Shown one piece after another: positions 15,858-21,198 of a stretch of 21,198 nucleotides of DNA. The notes below the pieces were generated by a model. The model was not told the origin of the DNA, made no database searches, and saw only the letters and a program-made list of their open reading frames with translations. Position numbers and translations under genes: made by a program. The stretch comes from CAZMGT01 sp964565895 (GTDB lineage: Bacteria; Armatimonadota; Zipacnadia; UBA1398; CAZMGT01), in contig CAZMGT010000063.1 in NCBI GenBank assembly GCA_964565895.1, forward strand, positions 1 through 21,198. Reading direction: 5' to 3'. How positions within the stretch are numbered: position 1 is the first letter of the stretch; the number at the start of each line of letters is the position of its first letter.

Positions 15858-16712
15858 CTACCAGTGCCAAATGCTCCACTTTAAAATTACGCCCTCGTTG
15901 GTCAGCGCAACCTTGCCGAAATAAAGCCCAATTAGCGCCCCGGCAAACGTGTCGGAGAGGAAATGGCGCTGGCGCTGAATGCGCGCATAGGCCGTTCCCG
16001 CGGCAAGCGCATAAAAGACATACTTCCACTTGGGGAACTTCTTGGCATATACCCGCGCCATGGCAAACGCCGCCGTTGTGTCGCCCGAGGGAAACGACTC
16101 GTAAACCCCTTGAAACGGCCCGTGGAAGATGGTTCGGTTTCCGCTCTGCGCCGGGCGCTCGCGCCCGGTAAGGCGCTTGAGCGCCCCCGTGGCCACGCTC
16201 GCTCCGATCGCCGCGGAAAAGGCGAGGATCGCCGCGTCCTCCTCCTCGTCGTCGCCCAGCCAGTACATCAGCGCGTTAAAGCCGAGCACGCCCACCTCGT
16301 CGCCGAACCGGTTTAAGATCCTCGCCGAAGCTGCCGCCTGGGGCGAGGCAAACGCGCGATCGAAAATGGGCTGCGTCTGCTCGTCGGTGGCGATGAGCAG
16401 GCCGGTGATTAACAGCAACGGGATAGCGTCGGAGCTCTCTACCTTGGGCCAGCGAAAGTGCTCGTCCTCGTTGTCCTCCGCCCCGCGGACGATGTTCAGC
16501 GCAGCCGCCTGCTCCGCCGTATACAGCTGCTCCTCGCCCTGGCAGACGAGGACCATGTGCGGGCTATCGCTGGGCCAAAAGATCTCGCCATCGCCGGGAA
16601 TGGGCAGGCTCTCTTGGCCAACGCCCACGGCAAGCGAGCCGCCCAGGGGCAGGGCCGCTTCCGGCCCGAGGGCTATCGCGCTGGCCCATACGGCGCAAAA
16701 AAGGACGACCAC
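15858..16712 (-). CDS. PAP2-superfamily phosphatase, exported/membrane
   Basis: 284 residues. The PAP2 motifs are KX6RP (KRLTGRERP), FPSGD in place of the usual PSGH (Asp211 where the acid His normally sits), and RX5HX3D (Arg244, His250, Asp254). The family removes phosphate from lipid phosphates such as undecaprenyl pyrophosphate or phosphatidate. An N-terminal signal or anchor (VVVLFCAVWASAIAL) and two or three hydrophobic helices near the motifs put it at the membrane with the active site outside. GTG 16712 is preferred to GTG 16772: a good promoter on the same strand (16776-16748) overlaps the upstream candidate, and AAGGGA lies just before 16712. About 130 residues before the motifs resemble no family I know. 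Activity is uncertain because of the His-to-Asp change. Confidence 0.8.
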   Translation of the reverse strand: MVVLFCAVWASAIALGPEAALPLGGSLAVGVGQESLPIPGDGEIFWPSDSPHMVLVCQGEEQLYTAEQAAALNIVRGAEDNEDEHFRWPKVESSDAIPLLLITGLLIATDEQTQPIFDRAFASPQAAASARILNRFGDEVGVLGFNALMYWLGDDEEEDAAILAFSAAIGASVATGALKRLTGRERPAQSGNRTIFHGPFQGVYESFPSGDTTAAFAMARVYAKKFPKWKYVFYALAAGTAYARIQRQRHFLSDTFAGALIGLYFGKVALTNEGVILKWSIWHW

Positions 16713-16747
16713 GAAAATCCCTTTCGCTTGGGGTTTGCCGCCGCGCG

Positions 16748-16776
16748 ATTGTAGCACAGGGCGATCGCCCACACAA
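16748..16776 (-). promoter_or_regulatory. Sigma-70-type promoter for the PAP2 gene
   Basis: On the minus strand, TTGTGT (16776-16771), 17 bp, then TACAAT (16753-16748), one base from consensus. A transcript would start near 16741, about 29 nt before GTG 16712. Confidence 0.6.
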
Positions 16777-16824
16777 GCGCGGCGCTCGCTTGTGGGCGAA
16801 AGGCGGCGCGCTTTTTACGCGCGC

Positions 16825-16853
16825 TTGCCGCGCGCTGTGCCCGAGGGTAACAT
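16825..16853 (+). promoter_or_regulatory. Candidate promoter for the UroD-like gene
   Basis: TTGCCG (16825-16830), exactly 17 bp, then TAACAT (16848-16853). The start codon is 41 bp downstream, with GGAGG at 16881-16885. Between this and the divergent PAP2 promoter lies an imperfect inverted repeat (16766-16797). Confidence 0.5.
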
Positions 16854-16894
16854 AGGCGGGCTGAGGGCAAGGCGCATATCGGAGGTGTCCCGCA

Positions 16895-18031
16895 GTGCCG
16901 GGGAAGGGCGAGGGCCTGGCCGCCGAGGGCCTACGCAACGAGCTTTCCCACCGCGAGCGTTGGCTGCGCTGCTTTCACTTCCAACCTATAGACCGCATCC
17001 CCAACGTGGAGTTTGGCTATTGGACGGATACGTTTAAACGTTGGCACGCCGAGGGCCTGCCCGAGGAGATCGACTCCAACGCTAAGGCCGACCGCTACTT
17101 CGGCTTCGACCCCAGCGTGGGCATGCCCGTCAACCTCGGGCTTATCCCGCGGTTTACCCCGAAGGTCCTTCACGAGGACGAGCGGCGGAAGGTCATTGTC
17201 GACGCCACTGGGGTTAAGTGCGAGGTGCGCGCCGACGGTTCGTCGAGCATCCCCCATTACCTTGAGTTTCCCGTAAAGTCGCGCGAAGATTGGGAGGAGT
17301 TTAAAAAGCGCCTTAATCCGAAAAGCGAGGGGCGCTTTCCGCCGGCCGAGCGCTGGGAGCGGGTTAAGGCGGAGCTAAACCAAGCCGACGTCCCCCGGCA
17401 CATCTCCTGCGGCAGCTTGTTTGGCTGGCCGCGCAATTGGATGGGCTTTGAGCGGGCGACGACTTTATTTTACGACGACCCGCAGCTAATGGCCGAGATT
17501 ATGGATACCATCGTGGACTTGGTGACCACGGTAATCGCCCCCGCCTTGCGCGAGGTGCAGTTCGACCAGGGCAACTTCTGGGAGGATATGGCGTTTCGCA
17601 ACGGCCCGATGATCTCTCCCCGGCTGTTTGAGGAGTTTATGGTCCCCCGCTACCAGCGAATAACCTCGCTGTTGCGCGAGCACGGGGTTGACCTGGTCTG
17701 CGTAGACTGCGACGGAAACATCAACGAGCTTGTGCCCCTGTGGCTTGAGGCCGGGGTAAACATGATGTTCCCCATCGAAGTTGCCGCGGGAACGGACCCC
17801 ATTGAGCTGCGCGAAAAGTTTGGCCGGCGCGTGCTGCTTAAGGGCGGGGTAAACAAGCGCGCGCTTGCCGAGGGGCGAGAAGCAATCAAGAAGGAGCTCC
17901 GCCGGCTAGTTCCCCTCGTCGAGGATGGGGGCTTCGTCCCCCACGTCGACCACCGCGTCCCGCCCGACGTAAGTTTCGCCGACTACCTCTATTACCTCGA
18001 GGCGAAAAAGGACATCTTCGGCATGACCTAG
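16895..18031 (+). CDS. Uroporphyrinogen decarboxylase (URO-D)-like protein, probable methyltransferase-type paralogue
   Basis: 378 residues. GTG 16895 follows GGAGG with 9-nt spacing and the family-typical N-terminus LSHRERWLRCFHFQPIDRIPNVEFGYW comes soon after. The TIM-barrel C-terminal half has LVCVDCDGNINELVPLWLEAG (Cys272, Asp271/273) and PIEVAAGTDP, then GGFVPHVDHRVPPD (His350, His353) and LYYLEAKK. This form belongs to the large bacterial URO-D superfamily branch without heme genes around it, related to methylcobamide methyltransferases (MtaA/CmuA type) rather than HemE. The histidine of the MtaA zinc motif HxC is replaced by Asp (D-C), so metal binding may differ. Context (DUF1638 nearby) fits one-carbon or corrinoid chemistry, but substrate and reaction are unknown. 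Confidence 0.85.
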   Translation: MPGKGEGLAAEGLRNELSHRERWLRCFHFQPIDRIPNVEFGYWTDTFKRWHAEGLPEEIDSNAKADRYFGFDPSVGMPVNLGLIPRFTPKVLHEDERRKVIVDATGVKCEVRADGSSSIPHYLEFPVKSREDWEEFKKRLNPKSEGRFPPAERWERVKAELNQADVPRHISCGSLFGWPRNWMGFERATTLFYDDPQLMAEIMDTIVDLVTTVIAPALREVQFDQGNFWEDMAFRNGPMISPRLFEEFMVPRYQRITSLLREHGVDLVCVDCDGNINELVPLWLEAGVNMMFPIEVAAGTDPIELREKFGRRVLLKGGVNKRALAEGREAIKKELRRLVPLVEDGGFVPHVDHRVPPDVSFADYLYYLEAKKDIFGMT

Positions 18032-18209
18032 CCCGGCGCGCCCCCTGCCTGTCCTAGCTGACTCCTCCCTGCGCCGGCCGCGTCGCTAGTCGCTCGCCAG
18101 GGCCGTCCGCCCGGCCTTTCCACCGTTCTGAGCGTGTGTTTGGCGTTTGCCTACAAATCCCATCGCGCTGGCGCTAGGGACCGCCCTCGGGACAGCTTGC
18201 CCTTGCACT

Positions 18210-19166
18210 CTAGTTTGGCCCGGCCACGCGGTCGCAGAAGAAGTCCAGAAACTTCTCCGCCTGCACGGTAACGCTAACGTTGCAGTTGGGCTCTTTGCCC
18301 TGGACGATTATCGTCCGCCCTTGGTCGTCGACAACCACATGATAGGGCTTTACCTCGATAAACTGCGGGGCGTAGGAGTAGACGACAGCCAGAGGGTCGT
18401 GCAGCGTGGGGATTTTGCCCGGCCAAAGGTCAAGCAGCTTAACCATCGCCTGGGCCAGGGGCCGCTGCGATTTCTCGAACCTCTGCTGATAGGGCTTGGT
18501 GAGCTTGCACAAAAGGGTAACGTCGAGGGTGATCATCGTCAGGGGCAGGCCCGCGCGAAACACCGTCTGCGATGCCGGCACATCGCAGCGCACGTTATAC
18601 TCGGGAAACACCTCGCGCCCGGCAAGCGCGCCCACGCCGCACATCCCGCCCATAATGATCAGCCGCTTCATGCGCTTGGCGGCCATGGGGTGCTTTTCCA
18701 CGAGCGCCGCGATGTTCGACAGCGGGCCATAGGCGATCACGGTAATGTCGCCGTTGGAGTTGTTAAGCATCCGCGCGAGAAACTCCACCGCGTTCTCGTC
18801 AATGGGCTTGGTCGCCTCGTAGTCTTGGGCATAGGGATATTGGTTGGGGCGCTTGTCCTTGCGCGGGCCGGGGAGGCCGACGGCCACGGGAATGTCGTCG
18901 CGCCCCGCTTCGTGGAGCATCTTCAGCGCGATCTTCGCCCGCTGCTCAACAGCGCCCGTGTTCACGCATACGCCGAGAACCTCAAGCTCCGGCGAGCTTA
19001 GGGCAAGGCTCAGCGCATAGGCGTCGTCAATGTCCCCGCCGATGTCCGTGTCTAAAATCACCTTCTCCTTCTGCGGCGCTTGCGCCCCCGCTTGGGGATT
19101 GGCGGCACACCAGCAAAACAAAGCGCTTAACACCACGGGAAACGACACCTGCAGCACCTTCTCCAT
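18210..19166 (-). CDS. Exported inosine-uridine-preferring nucleoside hydrolase family protein
   Basis: 318 residues. The family cleaves N-ribosidic bonds of nucleosides using a Ca-binding Asp cluster; DTDIGGDIDD (39-48) is that motif, and LHDPLAV carries the catalytic His and Ca-ligand Asp. GPLSNIAAL and LIIMGG are further family blocks. ATG 19166 is preferred to farther upstream starts (frame open to 19586) because GAGGTGA lies six bases before it and a signal peptide follows directly (MEKVLQVSFPVVLSALF, cut near GAQA). Export is less common for this family and suggests scavenging of external nucleosides, or a different N- or O-glycosidic substrate. It diverges from the second lyase, and no convincing promoter was found in its 147-bp upstream region. 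The 178-bp 3' region (18032-18209) to the UroD gene shows no clear terminator. Confidence 0.88.
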   Translation of the reverse strand: MEKVLQVSFPVVLSALFCWCAANPQAGAQAPQKEKVILDTDIGGDIDDAYALSLALSSPELEVLGVCVNTGAVEQRAKIALKMLHEAGRDDIPVAVGLPGPRKDKRPNQYPYAQDYEATKPIDENAVEFLARMLNNSNGDITVIAYGPLSNIAALVEKHPMAAKRMKRLIIMGGMCGVGALAGREVFPEYNVRCDVPASQTVFRAGLPLTMITLDVTLLCKLTKPYQQRFEKSQRPLAQAMVKLLDLWPGKIPTLHDPLAVVYSYAPQFIEVKPYHVVVDDQGRTIIVQGKEPNCNVSVTVQAEKFLDFFCDRVAGPN

Positions 19167-19201
19167 CGCGTTCACCTCGTCGCCCGCGTTGTGCCTGGGT
19201 G

Positions 19202-19263
19202 CTTCGGCGCGCCGGGGGAACTTTCCTACGTTGCCCGGCCAAGGAATCGCCGGCGCGCCGAAG
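19202..19263. promoter_or_regulatory. 14-bp perfect inverted repeat in a divergent intergenic region
   Basis: CTTCGGCGCGCCGG (19202-19215) and CCGGCGCGCCGAAG (19250-19263) are perfect inverted copies with a 34-bp spacer, centred between the nucleoside hydrolase (starts 19166, minus) and the lyase (starts 19314, plus). Each arm also contains the palindrome GGCGCGCC. It could be an operator shared by both genes, or a stem in the lyase leader. Centre-to-centre spacing of the arms is 48 bp. Confidence 0.5.
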
Positions 19264-19313
19264 GAACGCATGGCCCATACGCCCAGCGCCTGGCAGAAAG
19301 CGAGGGTAAGCCA

Positions 19314-21198
19314 ATGCGTGCCCGTTTGGTTGCCCTGTGTCTGCTTGCTCTGCCCGTGCCCTGCATGGGCCAGCTCCCGCCGCTTTCCGTTGCTGTGGAC
19401 TTCGAGAAGCCACAACTTGCGGGCTGGACGCTCGCCGGCGGGGCGCGCATCTCCGGCGAGCTCGTCCACAGCGGCAAGGGGGCCCTGCTCGTCCCGCCCA
19501 AGGCAGAGGCGGCCTTCGCCGTGGCCAAAAGCGACGGCTTTGGCAAGGTCTCCATGTGGGTTTACGATTCGGGCTTCGCTCGTCAAGGAAAGGAGGCCAA
19601 GGGCTACGCGTTCGGCCCCCTGTGGGGCCTGACCAACACGCGCGGCGACCGCCTGTGCTTTGGGCTAATCTGGGCCCCGTATCTCGCGGGCAACAGCTCC
19701 TACGGCTACATTAGCACTGCCGAAAACGGCTGGGCAAACCGCCGCTATGCGCGAATGAGGCGCAGCGCGGGCTGGCACCGCTGGGAGTTTTTCGTTAACA
19801 ACGAGGGCGAGATTAAGGTCTTCTGCGACGGGCGCGCGGCGACGGGATTTGACGTCATTACCTCAATGTTCCACCACGGCTTTTGCGGGGTTTACTTTCG
19901 CGGGGCGCGCGACATAGACGAGCCGCTTTACATAGACGACATCGAGGTTACCTGGCAGCCGGAGCGCCTAACCAAGCTGCGCGTGGCCGTCGCCGGGCTC
20001 ACCCCCGAGCCCCCGGAGGCGCCGCAGCTTCCGTTCAAAAAGCAGCTTTTGGGCAAGCACCCGCGCCTGTTTTTCACCCAGGAGGACATTGCCGAAATTC
20101 GCCGGCGCTGCAAAACAACGCACAAAAGGTTTTTCCAGCGCCTGCTCAGCGGGGCAAACTCCTATGTTCAGCAAACGCCGCCGCAAAAGATGGCCGACAT
20201 GGCCGGCGACCAGGACATGATGCGCTGGGGCTGGTGGCGTCTGCAGACGTTGGCCTTCGCCTATGTCGCTACGGGCGAGCGCCGCTATGGCGAGCAAGCG
20301 CGCAGGTGGGTTATGCAGTTTGTAAACTTCGCCGACTGGGGCGCGGGGGGCGAGAAAAACTGCTCCATGGGCGCGGGAAACATGCTGTGCGGCGTGGCCT
20401 GCGCCTATGATTGGTGCTACGACCTATTTACCGACGAGGAGCGGGAGAAGATCCGCAGCAAGCTGCTTAAGCAGGTAATGGACATGTGCTGGCTGGGGTT
20501 TGAGATGCCCCAGAAAAACGGCTACTGGAAGGCCGACCCGCAGAACAACCACCTGCACCACCGGCTGTGCGGGATGCTCCTCGGGGCGCTGGCCATCTAC
20601 GGCGAGGCACCCGACGCCGACAAGTATGCCGCCTATGGCGCGGAAAAATGCCGCTGGGTTAGCCGCTGGCTCGCCCCAGATGGTTCGAGCCACGAAAGCC
20701 CCAGCTATCAGGCGTTTGGCCATAGCTACCTTGTGCGCGCGTTCGACACCCTGCGCCACACGACGGGGGTAGACCTGCTTTCGCGCTCGCCGCTTTTAAA
20801 CACGCCGTATTTCCGCGGGCATATGCTGCTTCCCGGGTTTTCGCGCGTGTTTAACTTCGGCGACGGCGGCCCGGAGACTTACTACTTCAACCATTACCTG
20901 TTCAAGCTCGCCGCCCAAGCGCGCGACCCGTTCGCCCAGGCGCTTGTCCTCCGCGCCTACGAGGCATCGCCGGAGTCGTTTATGTACTATCCCTGGTGCA
21001 TCCTGTGGTATGACGCAAAGCTCAAGCCCGCCCCGCTGGCCCAGCTCGCCACCTGGCGCTATTTCGACGACCTCGAGGTGGCCACATATCGCAGCAGTTG
21101 GGACGACCCGAACGCGCTCGCCGTGTTCTTCAAATGCGGGCCCTACGGCGGGCACAGGCTTAACGAGTATCGGCTAAGCGAGAAGAAAAGCTGGGTTA
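19314..21198 (+). CDS. Secreted heparinase II/III-like polysaccharide lyase with N-terminal jelly-roll domain (3' truncated)
   Basis: The frame is open from ATG 19314 (GAGGGT six bases upstream) to the window end, 628 residues without a stop. A signal peptide (MRARLVALCLLALPVPCMG) precedes a beta-rich, jelly-roll-like domain (about 22-215, from VAVDFEKPQLAGWTL to YIDDIEV), likely carbohydrate-binding. From GKHPRLFFTQEDIAEIRRRC (about 245) an alpha/alpha-toroid lyase domain begins. It contains NNHLHHRLCGMLLGALAIYGE and APDGSSHESPSYQAFGHSY, comparable to NQVCNGGITIGAL and APDGGWDEGPGYWNY in the first lyase. The C-terminal sandwich has begun (LEVATYRSSWDDP). Where the first lyase has NHSHLD this one has GGHRLNEY, so it is a different subfamily. 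The 3' end lies outside. Substrate unknown. Confidence 0.85.
   Translation, partial: MRARLVALCLLALPVPCMGQLPPLSVAVDFEKPQLAGWTLAGGARISGELVHSGKGALLVPPKAEAAFAVAKSDGFGKVSMWVYDSGFARQGKEAKGYAFGPLWGLTNTRGDRLCFGLIWAPYLAGNSSYGYISTAENGWANRRYARMRRSAGWHRWEFFVNNEGEIKVFCDGRAATGFDVITSMFHHGFCGVYFRGARDIDEPLYIDDIEVTWQPERLTKLRVAVAGLTPEPPEAPQLPFKKQLLGKHPRLFFTQEDIAEIRRRCKTTHKRFFQRLLSGANSYVQQTPPQKMADMAGDQDMMRWGWWRLQTLAFAYVATGERRYGEQARRWVMQFVNFADWGAGGEKNCSMGAGNMLCGVACAYDWCYDLFTDEEREKIRSKLLKQVMDMCWLGFEMPQKNGYWKADPQNNHLHHRLCGMLLGALAIYGEAPDADKYAAYGAEKCRWVSRWLAPDGSSHESPSYQAFGHSYLVRAFDTLRHTTGVDLLSRSPLLNTPYFRGHMLLPGFSRVFNFGDGGPETYYFNHYLFKLAAQARDPFAQALVLRAYEASPESFMYYPWCILWYDAKLKPAPLAQLATWRYFDDLEVATYRSSWDDPNALAVFFKCGPYGGHRLNEYRLSEKKSWV

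Noticed and set aside
15844..18042. Identical 15-mer CTAGCCCGGCGCGCC after two stop codons (15844-15858 and 18028-18042)
   Set aside because: Striking, but one repeated 15-mer is not rare in 21 kb of GC-rich DNA, and GGCGCGCC also occurs inside genes (near 9988 and 10408).
18032..18209. Possible terminator or small gene between URO-D-like and nucleoside hydrolase genes
   Set aside because: No stable hairpin with T-tract and no short frame with a ribosome site was found.
18147..19001. 284-residue plus-strand frame
   Set aside because: Complement of the nucleoside hydrolase, whose catalytic motifs are intact on the other strand.

Overview
The window looks like a scaffold from a draft, probably metagenome-assembled, genome of a GC-rich heterotrophic bacterium. 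A run of exactly 100 Ns joins two contigs at 4556-4655. Secreted polysaccharide lyases, a sialate-O-acetylesterase-type enzyme, a UroD-like protein, a DUF1638 protein and a probable lipoprotein fit a free-living degrader of complex polysaccharides. Such gene sets are common in Planctomycetota, Verrucomicrobiota/Lentisphaerota, Armatimonadota, Hydrogenedentota and Sumerlaeota, but I cannot assign a phylum from this sequence. Coding density is high, no RNA gene, IS element or CRISPR array was seen, and no gene-free stretch exceeds about 250 bp. Of 16 genes whose stop is visible, 12 end in TAG, an unusual preference for a GC-rich bacterium.

Layout. 1-4508: a carbohydrate block with the C-terminal part of a beta-helix protein, an SGNH-type sialate O-acetylesterase family enzyme, and, convergent to it, a secreted heparinase II/III-like lyase. 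4656-8424: after the gap, three exported proteins of unknown function (a lipoprotein with an EF-hand-like loop, a probable outer-membrane barrel, and a beta-rich secreted protein), closed by a strong intrinsic terminator. 8532-9239: queE with its own promoter. 9411-10917: a membrane protein with two cytoplasmic anti-sigma-type zinc fingers and a large periplasmic part. 14968-10931 (minus strand): a tightly coupled operon of ABC ATPase, ABC-2 permease, TPR-like protein and IspH. 15058-15847: a DUF1638 gene behind a near-consensus promoter. 16776-15858 (minus): a PAP2-family phosphatase. 16825-18031: a UroD-like methyltransferase-family gene. 19166-18210 (minus): an exported nucleoside hydrolase. 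19314-end: a second, larger heparinase-like lyase cut by the window edge. It is divergent from the nucleoside hydrolase, and a 14-bp perfect inverted repeat lies between them.

How the genes may work together. The beta-helix protein, the esterase and the two lyases could deacetylate and cleave an acidic or acetylated polysaccharide outside the cytoplasm; this is inferred from families and signal peptides, and the substrate is unknown. The nucleoside hydrolase may share regulation with the second lyase through the inverted repeat. The ABC/TPR/IspH operon, queE and the zinc-finger protein are more general cell functions. DUF1638 and UroD-like proteins recur in corrinoid-dependent methyl-transfer loci elsewhere, but no corrinoid protein is visible here.
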